Source: Oryza sativa Japonica Group (lineage: Eukaryota > Streptophyta > Magnoliopsida > Poales > Poaceae). From it: a stretch of DNA of 64,000 nt. Location: NCBI RefSeq assembly GCF_034140825.1, contig NC_089040.1, forward strand, positions 2,549,501 through 2,613,500, given 5' to 3'. Both the position numbers and the translations under genes were made by a program. Shown here in pieces: positions 11,565 to 30,500 of the stretch. A model generated the notes under the pieces. The model was not told where the DNA came from, made no database searches, and worked only from the letters and a program-made list of their open reading frames with translations. How positions within the stretch are numbered: position 1 is the stretch's first letter; the number at the start of each line of letters is the position of its first letter.

Positions 11565-11730
11565 CAGGGGCGGATCTAGGAGGGGCTAAATAAACTATAC
11601 AAAACTACAGCCTCTCTTCTAATGGATGTATGACAAAAAATTTTAATGGTGACTTCATGGGGCTCCCATGGTTACAACGTTGGTAGTGGGGCCTCAAAGA
11701 CCCCGGAGCCCCATGGTGGATCCGCCACTG
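11565..11730. mobile_element. hAT MITE, 166 bp, with perfect 8-bp target duplication
   Basis: Termini CAGGGGCGGATC and GATCCGCCACTG form an inverted repeat. The element is flanked on both sides by CCAGCTAG (11557-11564 and 11731-11738), the 8-bp duplication expected for hAT elements. It sits about 0.5 kb upstream of the AP2 start codon. A relative lies at 51876-52054. Confidence 0.9.
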
Positions 11731-11982
11731 CCAGCTAGCTAATAAAATGTTGATTTAAACCTATATATGGACTTGGAAGCTATAAGCTTAGTTCAAATGT
11801 GCAATAAGTACCTGTATTTCAAATTAGCAATAAATATTTGCATATCAAATTACCAATAAGTACTAACAGAATATCCCATATTTCGTGCAAAATTCTGTTT
11901 GGGCAGTGCAAATGAAACTGAAATAACCAGTTCTAGAATGATTAGCCTTGCGCCTGAAATATTGAAACCCTCTATTTGTGTT

Positions 11983-12182
11983 CTAAAAAGTTGTAACTGA
12001 CAGAAAACACAAATCTGTATTAAATTATCCATGCATTGTGTCACTGGAGCAACATCTCATTCAGGATCAGAATTGCAAGCTGCTAAAAAGTTAACTGACA
12101 GAAAACACAAATCTGTATTAACTTATCCATGCATTGTGCCACAGGAGCAACATCTCATGCAGGATCAGAAATTGCAAGCTGT
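11983..12182 (+). repeat. Tandem duplication, two copies of about 98 bp
   Basis: The segment from CTAAAAAGTT through TTGCAAGCTG, including GACAGAAAACACAAATCTG and GGAGCAACATCTCAT, occurs twice head to tail with a period of 98 bp and only a few differences. It lies in the AP2-WHY1 intergenic region, and no gene overlaps it. Confidence 0.9.
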
Positions 12183-13650
12183 ATAATAGACAGGGACTTG
12201 TATGATTACCCTATCGCAAAATATACCATCCTTGTCAAGGCCATGATAAGATCTAGGCACAGTTGCATATTCTTATTGACTTACCATTTGTCTAAACACT
12301 GTACTACATTTGTACTTCTTGAATTGCTATCTGTTTTCACAGCAACTTTCAGAGCATCTTCCGGACATTTTCAGGGCCTGTGAACAACTCTTTCTGAGTA
12401 GTGTTCGTGTAGGACGGTAGTGCAGAGGTTTCTTAATTTGTTTTCTTGACACAATCGTGCAGGGGTTTTACAGAAATTTTGCAGCGGGGAATACAATTGT
12501 TAATAAAAACGAGTGAAATTTCCGTATTGCATCCAAACATGCATGCCCCCCATAGAACCAGCAATAATACTTCACTGTTGATTAGTTTTCAGACTGTCAG
12601 ACAAAAAACTAGTTACACATGGATACACACTGATACACACATTTTTTTAAATCAAAACCGAAGGAAAATATTTTTTCCAGAAATAAATTTCGTATGGCAG
12701 GCGATAGATTATAGTGCCATGAAAACGACAACATATATACCATTCCGTTAAAAAGGACAACGGAAGGGAACATTCTCCAACTTTTATAATTTGTACTATG
12801 TCTTGGCATGTAGTCAAACTTGAAAGAGAACTCATTGAGCTGGATAAAGATGTAAGCCATCTGGTAATGAACACACTGATTAGCTAGCATAGCAACTAGG
12901 TATCTACTGTTAATTATTGCTCATTACGATGTGTATTCCACAACAAAATTAAATAATCATCATGCAACTCTATTCAGCAAGAAGAAAGCAACCTGCATTT
13001 TTTCTGGGTGGTGTCAAATTCAGAAGGCGTCCCAAACTGGTTTTCTGAAGGTCGGCAGAGGCACAGCGAGAGATGACAAAGAAAGGTTCATCACCTATCT
13101 ATCATGGTGACCTTGGTTTGGTCGCTGGGCTTCCTTCCTTCCTGCAGCCGGACACTCGTTGCGCGAATCTTGACTGCTGTTTTATATTAAGTTGTTTTCT
13201 TAATCTTGATGTCCTCTAATTGGAGTTCATGCTCATAAACAATTTGGAAGGAAAAAACAGCCCAACTTAACGACTACTGGATGAATACCATAATTCAGAT
13301 ACGATTTGTGGCATATTCTCAAGGGTGTATTTGTGGCTTCTAGTCTTGCACTGAACAAGATAGGATTAGATGAAAGGTTGACTGACTGCTCAAGCGATCA
13401 GGAATTCAGGATATGAACAATTCTCGTTCCAGATTGCTTGAAGTTGCTGAGAAAAACAGGATACAGTAACCTTGCCCCCCAAAAAAGGCACAATGTACGC
13501 CTCTGCGTATTCTCCGGAGTCAGATCGAGCCTCTGGGAGACGGAGGATGGCGGCGAAAGGCGGCCGGAGTCGGAGAAGATGACCTCGCCGGAGTTCGGAG
13601 TTTAAATCCCTAAATAGATTATGGCCTTATGGGCTTCACGGCTCCGTCGG
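12183..13650. other. Intergenic DNA between AP2 and WHY1
   Basis: Scattered short frames with no family motif. A GC-richer patch at about 13500-13580 (ATGGCGGCGAAAGGCGGC) could be a remnant of a 5' exon, but its frame closes after about ten codons. No gene called. Confidence 0.5.
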
Positions 13651-13659
13651 ATCTCGTTT

Positions 13660-13830
13660 CAACGGCCCAGATCGAATAATCCCGCCCAATCCCATTTGGG
13701 CCCAACACACATGGGCCTCAAGTAAGTGGCAATTCCGTCCAGGCCCAACATATATGGGCCAGAATCCGTTACACTAGTGGGCCGATTTGACGTCCGTACG
13801 ATAGAGTGGGCCTGGCCGGCCCATCTGTTA
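13660..13830 (+). promoter_or_regulatory. Cluster of TGGGCC/GGCCCA (site II) elements in the WHY1 promoter
   Basis: At least six copies of TGGGCC or GGCCCA in both orientations lie within about 170 bp, ending roughly 100 bp before the WHY1 start codon. In plants such TCP-bound site II motifs are typical of promoters of growth-linked and organelle-biogenesis genes, which fits a plastid nucleoid protein. Binding here is inferred. Confidence 0.65.
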
Positions 13831-13935
13831 GCCGATATGGCAATATCCCTTTCCATTTCTCCGATACCTCCACTCTACTCTGCTCCTCCCCAATCCAAAC
13901 CCGCTCCCCCACCACACCACAACCTGTTCGACGAA

Positions 13936-16335
13936 ATGCCGCCACCGTCGCCGCCGCTCTTCCTCTCGCTCCCCTCGCCGCCGCCGCCGCCGCTGCCGCA
14001 CCTCCTGCCTAGCCACAGGCCGGCGGCTGCACTGACGCTAGCCCCGGCGCTGTCCAGCAGGAGGGTTTCTTCCGTCTGCCCCGTGGCCTCCCAGCGCCAC
14101 TCCGACTACTTCGACCCCCGTGCCCCGCCGCCTCCGCCGCCGCGCGACGGGTACGGGGGCCCGGCGTACTCGCCTCCTGCGGCGCAAGGTGGGCAGCAGA
14201 ATGGGAGGGTGTTCTCTACGTACAGCATCTACAAGGGCAAGGCGGCGATGTCGCTCGACCCCAGGCCGCCGCAGTTCGTGCCGCTCGATGTAGGTAGAGG
14301 CGGCGCCGCTGCATGCGAGTTGCGCGATTGCGAGGTGGATTTTTTGATAAATCTAATGGGTGTTTCGTTTGTGCGCGTGTTCGAACTTTGCAGTCTGGGG
14401 CTTACAAGGTTGTGAAGGAGGGATTCGTGCTGCTACAGTTCGCGCCCGCTGTGGCGACTCGTCAGTATGATTGGACTCGCAAGCAGGTAATTCGGGATAT
14501 CTCTCTAGTTGATTCATTTTAAGAACTTTTTTAATCTGTGGTGCCAAGTGTGAAAAATTCAAGAGAAATCGATATTTCTGAGAGGCTGGATTTTACCAGC
14601 TGGAGGGGCCTGAGGTTCTGAACTTCTGATGTGTTAATTTGCTTTCATTGTAAGTACAGTACATGTTACTGGAAGTTTATCGAGTGTTGTAAACTTGTGT
14701 AGAAGCTGTTGACCATTGCTGCCGTTTTGAGCTGATTGTGTAGTTGCTTGTTTGCATGTTAACACTAACATCAAGTATAGCTTGCTCTATCCTTTTACTG
14801 AAGCCCAAAGGTTGTATGCTTCTGTAATTGTAAAATAGGCCTGGTGACTGGAGACATGCATTCGATGTTGCTTACATGAACTTGTTTTATGCAATGTAAT
14901 ACAGGTGTTCTCATTATCTGTGTGGGAGATGGGTAGCTTGCTTACTCTAGGTCCAACTGATTCTTGCGAGTTCTTCCATGACCCTTTCAAGGGGAGGAGG
15001 TCAGTACTGCTTAACATATCTGATTGCTAGCTCCTTTGTTTCCTGACATATCTTCCATGGTTGATTATTTAATTGAGAGAAGTGTGTGGGCAATATGCAC
15101 ATGTTTTCCAATGCCTCATGAAAAATGTGTCACATTAAGTTATTCATCCAGCATATCATTTTGCACTGACTGCCATATGATATTAGTTGTCAAAATATAA
15201 AAGGAACTAATGAAATAGCATGACACAACATAGTTTTGAGTGTTTATCACTGTTTCTTAGCAACTTCATTCACCTTTATCTTATGTTAAAGTAGAAATGT
15301 AGAATGGCAATGGGGAAAGAGAAAGGCATTGCATCTTCTTTATGAAGATTATTAGTTGCAAAAGGCTTGCTTCGTTTGAACTGCTATTTTATCTATTTGT
15401 CAAGTGTTTCTCTTGTGGGCAGTTACTGAAAATGTTGTTAGTTAATTTAATCTTATTGTTATTACAGTATCTCCGACTGCAAGCATATTCACAATCTTCC
15501 AATCTTGAAGTTCTATGTATTTTAGTTTCTTTCATTATTTACTACCTGTGCATTCTTTTTTCGGTTTTGTGCATCGATAAATAATTTGTTTATCCTTTTT
15601 GTTGTTCCATCTTCAAACATAGTGATGAAGGTAAAGTGCGGAAGGTTCTAAAAGTTGAGCCAACACCAGATGGCAACAGTCGCTTTTTCAATCTCAGTAT
15701 GTAGTCTCCATCTCACCATTACAAATTCTTTACATCCGAATCTTTGTTCATTACTTGATCCGGTGATAATTTGCTGCCTTCAGGTGTTCAAAACCGTCTC
15801 CTGAACATCGATGAGAATATTTACATCCCTATAACCAAAGGAGAATTTGCTGTGATTGTATCGACTTTCAATGTATGTAACATACCCTGCTATATTATTT
15901 ATTGTTCTAACAGAGAAGAGAATGCATGAATTGCCATTGGTTCTTATAAATCAATGTTCACTTGCGTTTACTTCTATCTATTCTACATATATTAACATAT
16001 GAACATATGACACGATATATATCCATGAAGATATTTTTATATGGTTCTTACATCATGTAGAGTAGATGTGTCCTGAATACTGAGATATATGCTTAAAACC
16101 ATATTCATGCTTTGAACCATTGTTAAGAAATGAATGCTTTTCTTTTTATTTACGTAAATAACATACAGAAGTCATATCCATGCTTGAAACTAATGCCCAG
16201 TTACACTTTTTGCACCTGCAGTATATCATACCACATCTTATGGGCTGGAGCACATTTACAAATTCTATAAAACCTGAAGATTCACGGGCGTACACTAGGC
16301 CACAATCCGGGCCTGAATATGAATGGCGGAGGTGA
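13936..16335 (+). CDS. WHY1: Whirly single-stranded DNA/RNA-binding protein, plastid type (WHY1), six exons
   Basis: Exons 13936-14289, 14394-14486, 14905-14999, 15623-15696, 15784-15872 and 16222-16335 give about 272 residues with consistent phases and GT-AG borders. Whirly proteins form tetramers that bind single-stranded DNA. The plastid members keep the plastid genome stable, support transcription and splicing, and may also reach the nucleus. The first ~60 residues are Pro/Ala/Ser-rich, like a transit peptide. The Whirly domain begins GRVFSTYSIYKGKAAMSLDP, with the conserved KGKAA DNA-contact motif, and continues FVLLQFAP, YDWTRKQVFSLSVWEMG, SRFFNLSVQNRLLNIDE and ITKGEFAVI. The C-terminal end is acidic and aromatic (GPEYEWRR). 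An in-frame ATG at 13837 would add 33 residues; I prefer 13936 because upstream sequence does not look like coding. From memory OsWHY1 is Os06g0145800. Confidence 0.95.
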
Positions 16336-16815
16336 CCAAAGGGTGTCTGAAGGGAGATGGCAACTGTCCAAAGGATAGTTCTTGGTGGCTTTGTTAGAAA
16401 GTACTTGGTCCACAATTTGGACGGGCAATCTCTGATCTAGTTAGTTAGCGAATGAACTTTCATTTCTTGCCTTTGTTACATTTCTTCTTAGAGCAGGTGG
16501 GTGGAAGCCGTTTTATGTAAAATGTTTCTCTGCTGTCTAGATTTGGAGGTCTTGATATGGTAGACAACTGCTAGGATCTGGCATTTTGGGGGCAATGACA
16601 TTGTGACCCAATCAGGTCTGATGGACAAAGATGGGAGGAATTGCAGAAGCCCTAATTAACGAACGTTCGTGCAGTTTGGTTACTAGTGAACACCTTATCC
16701 ACTCCCGCCCCCCAACTTTCAGCTTTGCTCCGGGGCTCTGTTTTCATTTAGGGATGAAAGTGCTTGCCTTCGTTGCTTTTTGTGTTAATATAATTCAGCC
16801 GCCGTTCCTTTATTG
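16336..16815 (+). other. 3' flank of WHY1
   Basis: AT-rich and T-rich sequence that likely holds the WHY1 3' UTR. A 61-codon open frame at 16631-16816 has no recognisable motif. Confidence 0.5.
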
Positions 16816-18070
16816 ACCGGGGAAAAAGAGACAAGATTCTATTCTAGCAGTGCTCCACCATGGACCGGTGCTACGGGGGCGCCACGGAGGATTTTGTCCG
16901 ACGTGTCGTGTGGAACCGGGACCAAACTTGGTCGCTCGTCCCCAAGCAGAGCAACGCGCAACCTTGCTCGGTCGAATCCACGCGCCGCCAAAAAAACGCG
17001 AGGAGCGAGCGCTGTGGGCGTCGGTGCTTGGCCGCCCGTGACCTCGCGCACGCAGCACTCGTAGAAATTCCAGATTCGCCCATGGAAAAATCCCTTCCCA
17101 CGCCTGCAATTCATCCTCCCACCACCGAGTCCTTTCTCCCGCGCCGGCATCAGCCTCGCCGCCATGAGGACCAAATCCATGGCGGCCTCGGCATCGATTG
17201 GAACGGCGCCGGAGCAGCTACCAACAAAATCACAAAAGAAAATCAAGTCACACAAAATCACACAAGAAAAATCAAGAACACAGAACGCCGAGGCGAGGCG
17301 GCGGCGTCAACCACGCCGCCTGTTCTTGAGCCGCCGCCAAGAACGCTGAGGAGGAGCGCGCCCTCGTCCCGGCCGCCACCTTGGTCAGGTCGACGCCGAG
17401 CTCTGCCGCCACGCACGCCGAGATCCGCCGCCGCCGTGTGCAAGAGGTGTAGTTGTCGGGAGATCCGCCGCCGCCGCCACGCCCCAGGCCACGCCGACCC
17501 CTCCCTGCCTCCGCATGGCGGCGGACTGAAGCTGCTGCCGCCCTCGAGCAGAAACTGAACCCCACCGGCGGCCAGCGCCGCCTCCTCCCTCCGTCGCCGA
17601 CGCGAGTACGCCGGCCCCCGCTGCCGCCGCCGCAGCCACCGAAGCCGGTGATCTTGAGCACCATCTCGTGGGCGATGGGGTTCAGAACTTGCGCGAGCCG
17701 GCAACCGCGGCTGTCGGAGAAGCAGAGCCGGCACCGGCGGCGAAGGGAGGAGAGCCGGCGCCGGCCGCCGGTGGCTGAGGCGGAGTGCTTCTCGGCGAGC
17801 TCGCGACCGGGATGAGGAGAACGGGAGCAATGTGGAGAGTTCGAGAGAAGGGTAGTTGCGAGAATTAATTTCTTGGGCTGGGAACTCTTGGTCCGCTGCA
17901 TTGTGGGCCCTGCATTGTGGTCCCACGTAAAAGAAGGAAGGTCACGAGAGAGGTCACTAGCACTGTGGGATGTGTGACCTAGAGATGAATTTAGGGCCGA
18001 AATCCTTGCTGGATTGGGCTGAAGGCACGGTAGCGTGCCTGGCACTGCTACTGGCCTAAGGCCCACTCAT
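16816..18070. other. GC-rich block without a recognisable gene
   Basis: Long frames are open on both strands, for example 17272-18066 and 17258-17926 on minus and 16860-17558 on plus. None shows a domain. The translations are Arg/Gly/Pro-rich, as expected from composition alone. Near 17900-18060 several TGGGCC/GGCCCA motifs could form a promoter for a minus-strand transcript running through the block. It may be a captured or chimeric gene fragment, but no terminal repeats were found. Confidence 0.4.
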
Positions 18071-18189
18071 ATTCTTGTGAGAAATGGACAAATGCAGTCG
18101 GACACGACATGTTATAGTGGAGGGGACACTAGCAGTAAACCTGTCATGTGAAAGCTATCACATACAGTACGAACGAATATATTCCCCCA

Positions 18190-18303
18190 AGTGTAAAGTG
18201 ACACCAACTCTATTATAAGGCGCTGATTAGATGGAACTAAAACTTTAGTGTAAAGTGACACCAACTCTATTATAAGGCCCTGTTTAGATGGAACTAAAAC
18301 TTT
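18190..18303 (+). repeat. 57-bp tandem duplication including a MITE end
   Basis: Two head-to-tail 57-bp copies (18190-18246 and 18247-18303) share GTGTAAAGTGACACC and GGAACTAAAAC. Each copy contains the first ~28 bp of the adjacent Tourist-like MITE, so the duplication happened after that insertion. Confidence 0.9.
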
Positions 18304-18609
18304 TAAGTCCCTATCACATCGGATGTTTGAAAATTAATTATAAATATTAAACGTAGACTATTAATAAAACTCATCCATAATCTTGGACTAATTTGCGAGA
18401 CGAATCTAATGAGCCTAATTAATCCATGATTAGCCTATGTGATGCTACAGTAAACATTCTCTAATTATAGATTAATTAGGCTTAAAAAATTTGTCTCGTG
18501 AATTAGCTTTTATTTATGTAATTAGTTTTGTAAGTAGTCTATATTTAATACTCTAAATTAGTGTCTAAAGACAGGGACTTAAGTTAAGTCCCTGGATGTA
18601 AACACCACC
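18276..18609. mobile_element. Tourist-like (PIF/Harbinger) MITE, 334 bp
   Basis: The left end GGCCCTGTTTAGATGG and the inverted right end GGTGGTGTTTACATCC are flanked by TAA on both sides (18273-18275 and 18610-18612). Internal motifs ACGTAGACTATTAATAAAAC and TGATGCTACAGTAAACA are those of a very common rice MITE family. It lies about 190 bp before the NLR start codon, in the promoter region. Confidence 0.88.
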
Positions 18610-18796
18610 TAATATCACTCCCCACCAGGCCACCCGGCTTCTTCGTGTTGCTCACTGCAAGCCCTAGTTAAGCATTTCTTACCACAGAAAGCGCTGGCAG
18701 ATCGAACTAGCTAGTCCTCTCTCCGATCCACTCGTCAGGATCGTCAGGCTAATTCTTTTGTGCGCAGTGAGCGAGTGGCGCCAGACGAATCCAGCG

Positions 18797-25404
<6,608 letters not shown>

Positions 25405-26580
25405 TTAACCTCTCCTTCGTGATGATTAACACTACAATCACAGCAATGGTGATCAAATCTAGCGAGTGGCCAGCTCGAGTTCTGTATTGCTTGTTGTCTC
25501 CCCCTGCCTGGTGTACCCAAGGCTTAGGTCACTGTCTCTTCTCTCACCATGCCGGTATGCCTGTTTCAACCTGATTCCTGATAATAGCTGCACTTTTGTG
25601 TGTTATCGATTTGCTAAAACACATACCTTATTGTTGTTTGTTGTGCCTGAAAACCATGCCTTTTTGTACTCTCCAGCTTGTGTGGAGTTTGAGTACAACG
25701 GCGCACAGCCTGATTGGTTTCTGAACCTCACCCTGTTGCTGATGATTTGCTTTCTGAGAGCCAGCAGCAATACAAAGGTAAAACTATTCAAGTGCTTGTT
25801 GGCTCTGCCCACTCATGGCCCTTCATTATTTCAGGCTTGTTCACTTTGTTGCCACTTTCAACCCTATTAAATTTTGGCATTACTAATTTTAGTATGGTAA
25901 CAAACGAAATATATCCTTACCATTTGTACTCTACCAAATTTTTGTAATTTCGGAAGTTTTCGCTCTCAAACACTTTACTAATATTTGGTAGACTTTAAAC
26001 TAAAGACGTTACACATCCAACACTACCAAGCTTTGATAACGCTAAAAATGTGCTAAAAGTTACCATTGCAGAGGGTTGAAAATGCAACAAAGTGAATAAG
26101 CCTCTTCAATGTATATATATTCGCGGGGGAAACTAGCATTCAAAACAGGACTTTTTTTTTGAAAGGAGGGCAAAAGCATTCAAAACAAGAGTATTTTCAA
26201 TTACCAGGATCTCGATATCGATGCGCTGGAGAAGTGCACTTTCAGTAGGGCACCTCCAGGTGAATGAACATCCCATCCATTGTGTGCTGTCAGCAGAAAG
26301 ACCGAAGCAAGCACAATTGCATGGGCTGCAAGTGATCTGGACACTGAATTAACACTGGAAGCAGCACGCAGTCCCTTGCTGAGCTAGTAGAGAGCTAATG
26401 ACACACTTGAAGACCAATGCTTGTCTCTGAATTATGAAGAATGAAGTGATCTTATTGATAACAGGTCAGTTCTTCTCAGTAATAGCTCTCATCTGCAGTT
26501 ATCATTCAGATGCTTCGTTCTTACGATTCCCAATATCATTTTCAGCTTGTGATCGCAAATATTTGGGCCCGTATTCATCT
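25405..26580 (+). other. 3' flank of the NLR, no second gene recognised
   Basis: A 134-codon plus frame at 25466-25870 has no domain. The region probably includes the NLR 3' UTR, with possible alternative 3' splicing. A repeat-like stretch around 25880-26080 contains ACCAAA/TTTGGTA inverted motifs but no clear ends. Confidence 0.45.
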
Positions 26581-26990
26581 CAAGGGCTAGTCGCACAGCC
26601 CCAAGTGCAGCATTGCAAGTACTTTTCTTGTTGCAAGCGAGGACTACCTCACCCGAGTTTGCGTCCTCTGTGACCAACAAGAAGAAACAATCGATCACAT
26701 CCTAATTATAATTTGCTGTCCGGAAGCACTTCAACTTTGGTGGATCATCCTCATTGCAGTTGGCCAACTTCGTTGTTTTCACAATCCTTCTTCATCCTAT
26801 GGTGGTGTGACAACGGGAATGATCGTCATCCTAATAGCCTAGTCTATTTTGAAGGAAAGAAACAACAGTGTTTTCAACAATATAAGAGCAAATCCTGGGC
26901 AGAAGTGGCTGCCGCTGCTGCAGCAGAACTGAAGAAGCAGCAGTAAGAGGGTCATGTCCTAGTCGCATATTCATCCCGCGAGAATTAGCC
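26580..26990 (+). mobile_element. LINE relic: zinc-binding (zf-RVT) C-terminal segment
   Basis: A frame reads CVLCDQQEETIDHIL, followed by CCPEALQLWW and, further on, AWSILKERNNSVFNNIRA. This is the Cys-containing zf-RVT signature and the WxIWKERNxRxF-type tail common to plant L1-like LINEs. The segment is a short 3' piece with frame breaks between its parts and no upstream reverse transcriptase, so it is a dead, 5'-truncated copy. Confidence 0.7.
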
Positions 26991-27184
26991 TATCCTTTTG
27001 CCTAGCCTTTTTTGTTCCTTTTATTTCTTTATATTTACATATTTCTTGTTGTTTGTGCGCTGATGTACATCACTTCCAAATTTGGTGTCATTCTTGTTTA
27101 CATAGTCGCAAATTCGTACTACTGTTTTCAATGAACTCATCTCAAAACAGTGCTGAAGTTTGGGTGTTGGGCTCTCATTCTTAT

Positions 27185-27400
27185 CTCGTTATCAATTCGG
27201 CCCAGCCCACGGAAAGCAAAGCGAACCGCCATTAAATGGGCCGCAGGAATCTCCCGGCCGTAAATGGTGGACCACCTCGCCGTCGCCGGCCGTCTCCCTC
27301 CTCCTCCGCCGCGTCCCATCTCTCCCTCCGCCACCGCCATCGCCATCGCCGCAGTCTCGCAGGTCAGTCTCCTCGCCCACGCCGGAATCGGGAGTTTGTT
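27185..27400 (+). promoter_or_regulatory. Candidate promoter/first exon with GGCCCA/TGGGCC motifs
   Basis: GGCCCAGCCCA and ATGGGCCG motifs precede a GC-rich, CCGCC-rich stretch that resembles a grass 5' exon. A CGCAG/GTCAGT junction near 27360 could be a splice donor. I cannot assemble a coding gene downstream, so this may be a non-coding or untranslated first exon or a relic promoter. Confidence 0.3.
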
Positions 27401-27599
27401 TGTTTCTGCTCGACCGATTCAGAACGAGGTAAAATTTCTCGATCGATTTCCCCTCGGAGCGACGCCCATGGCCGAGCACCTTCCTCTTGAGGAAACCCAG
27501 GGGAGGCGAGGCCACGGCGCCGGCGCCGCGGTGGGCGGACAGCGAGAGCTAGCCGCTTTGGCCGCCTTGCCGTGCTGAGTAGCGGCGGCTAGGGCGAAG

Positions 27600-30500
27600 G
27601 GTAAGGCTTACCCTTGTATCGGGTGATGATACCCGGGAGCTTCTAAACATTGGTCATTGGCAGTAAATAGTGCAGAATTGAACATTTCCCCTGCTGAATC
27701 GTTTTGTTTGTTTGTTTTTTTATTGGCATTAGGGCCGCAATCCAGGTAGCTTCCCTTGCTAATTGGGGATTTTCACATTCATGCTGTGTTAGCAGGGTAA
27801 AGTTGCAGTCTTGTTCTTGGCTGGCATATAGATGTGTCCAGAGTGGTTAGGATCAAAACCTGATGAAATTGTGGAGTTATCGAATCGGGGGAGGGTTAAT
27901 TCTGTGGTGCTGTGTATGTGATGGACAAAGACGAGAGGAGTTGACCAACATGGCTGCCTTTTAGCTGAACTCTTTTTTATATTTCACTTGTGCAGTTGGG
28001 TTGGCTAAGAGAAAAGGTTTGGTTTCGTATAAGATGATGACTGACCTTACGTTGACCAAACGTGTAGGAATAGTAACCTGCTATTTTGAGAAAGTTTCTG
28101 TGGTCGGGACAAACAGCTGCTTTTGTTTCGTGGTTTTCATTTCGTTCTTAGAAGTTTGCATGAAGCTTGTTTCATCGTTTTTCATAAAAAAATGTGTCAT
28201 TTACAGTTTAACAAATGATGGTGGACATCAGATAGTCCCTTGTCCTGGTGAATATAGGATCTTTGACTTAACCAAGACAAGTTGTCTTATCTTGTGGCTG
28301 CACTTTGCTTATTGCTTATTGTATGAGAGGCAGAAGTTGGGGCAGGCTTTAACCCTGCGGCACCCACAAGGGGAAAACAGAAATGGCAATACATCATTTG
28401 CATTTTCTGTTATTTCTATACTCTTGTCAGGCACAACTAAATATGCTAAATATGGTTTCAGTTGACCAACCACTGTAAGAAGTTTCTGCAGGAGGATGTG
28501 TAAGGTACCCAATTAGGCAAATCTGTTGTTTGGAACTTCAGCTGGGTAATTTTCTCTCCTCTGCATCTCCTTGGGCCTTCAAGTTTTCATATTTCTTAAA
28601 AATCGAGTGATAGTAATCAGCAGGCACAGGGTTTAATTCCAAAATGTAGCAATCACATATGTTATGGCTTATGTTCCTCTTTTTATTTTTAATCTTTGTT
28701 GAGATTTTAATGATTCAATTGGTTGTTATATCACTTAATTGTCGATTAGTAAAACAGCAGTGACAATTTTTCATCAAAGAGAAGATGACAAGAATGAAAT
28801 GTAGTATGAACAAGTTTATTGGAAGCAACTGGTCAACTTCCCTTCCCTAAAGTTATTAAAGTGGAAACAATGAGACCACAACTTTGTCATATTCTTTTAA
28901 GAACTCCAGGAGCATAAGAATGGATCAGGAATTATTTTGATATTTTATTTGCTTCTCTTTTTCACTTATCTTCTGCCATTTGATGGTTTAAAGTACAGTT
29001 ACCAGTATGGTAAATATTATTTCTTTTCAGAAATAACTGAGCGGTGATTATGTATTGCTTTAATTTCATCTGTCTTGTGCCTTCTGACTGGTTCTATTTG
29101 TGCTTTACGTCATTCACCTGAATGAGACTAGACCATTTTTTAGTTTATCTTTTCTATGAAGGATTTACCCATTTAGGTTATAGACTACTACATTGAAATG
29201 ATTTGACTTCTCAGCATTATTGTCATGACCAGAGTTTTCATAATAAACTGATGAACACTAGAGATGTTTCCAAGAAGTGGGTTTAATGAGATCTTAGCTG
29301 TTTCATGCCTGATGCTGTAGTTTTAAGCTAATATAATTAAAATCTAGTATCCTGTTGTAATTGCCCCCTATATATAATAGCCCACGTCAATACCAAGGAG
29401 CCAATGAGTTTTCTGATTTTATAATTTAACTGCAAGGAATCAAACTGTACTTAGGTCTTACGCGATGTAACGAAAAGGGGAATAAATAAGTGCCTGTTTT
29501 TGGCATGCATAATTCAAAGCTTGATGAAAGCATTGACCTGCATAGCTATAATAATTGTTACGTGGTTGTCCAAACTACTGCTACAGGCTGCTGTTTCAAG
29601 TTATTCTCAATTCAATTTTCATATGGGCTGCTATTTCAATTGGTCTTTCCTGACTGTGGAAAAAATGAAATAATGTAGAGATGACATTGGGCCAGCGCCT
29701 TGTAGAGATGACATAATCTGAGCAATGTAATGTTCAGAAGTTAAATGTTTCTAGTAGGTCTAGTTTGATGGATCACACCGAGTCTAGCTTGATGGGTCAC
29801 ACTGAGTCTAGTTTGACATATTTAAGATACAATTGTTGTGGCTACAGTTGCCTTTTGCATTCCTCCTCAATTTACTGGATACATCCTAAACCAGATTTGG
29901 ATGCTATTCCATTACATCTCTAAGTTAAACCCAAGTTCGATATCTCTTATGCTACTCCATTTGCAGAAAGTATATTATTGAATTTTCTGTGCATCTACAA
30001 CTTGTAAGTCTCGAGCAATTTGCTTTGTTATTGCTGAATGCATTATGTCGTTGCATACTTGAAAAACTGAGAATTGCACATTCAAATATCTAGATATAAC
30101 TTGCATTTATCAATAGTTGTTTGATATGCTAAAATCCTGGCAGGTGCCTGCCAGTTGCTGCCATTGGAAAATTTTCCCTGGTAGGCCGAAGTAGCTATGG
30201 TGCTGATGATGAGGGCATGGTACTTCTCTTGCAATTATGTGTTGTTTGAATTTGAAACTTCTTGAACCTTAAGAGAAACTTTTTTGATGAAAACATCAGA
30301 CTTCAGAGGAAACTGGTCGAAAAGAAAATCTGATTGCACGTGCATATTCAGTCAACTATCTCATGTTCAGCATGATGGAGGCAGTTACGAGTTTCAGAAC
30401 TCATGACCTATCTGTTGTACATTTGTTGACATTTGCATTAAACAATACCGTATGAAGTTAGTACCATTTAAATCAAGCAGAGACAGAAACCCAAATTGGA

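Noticed and set aside
16860-18066. Several frames of 200-264 codons on both strands
   Set aside because: No domain, Arg/Gly/Pro composition, and competing frames on both strands; treated as a GC-rich block.
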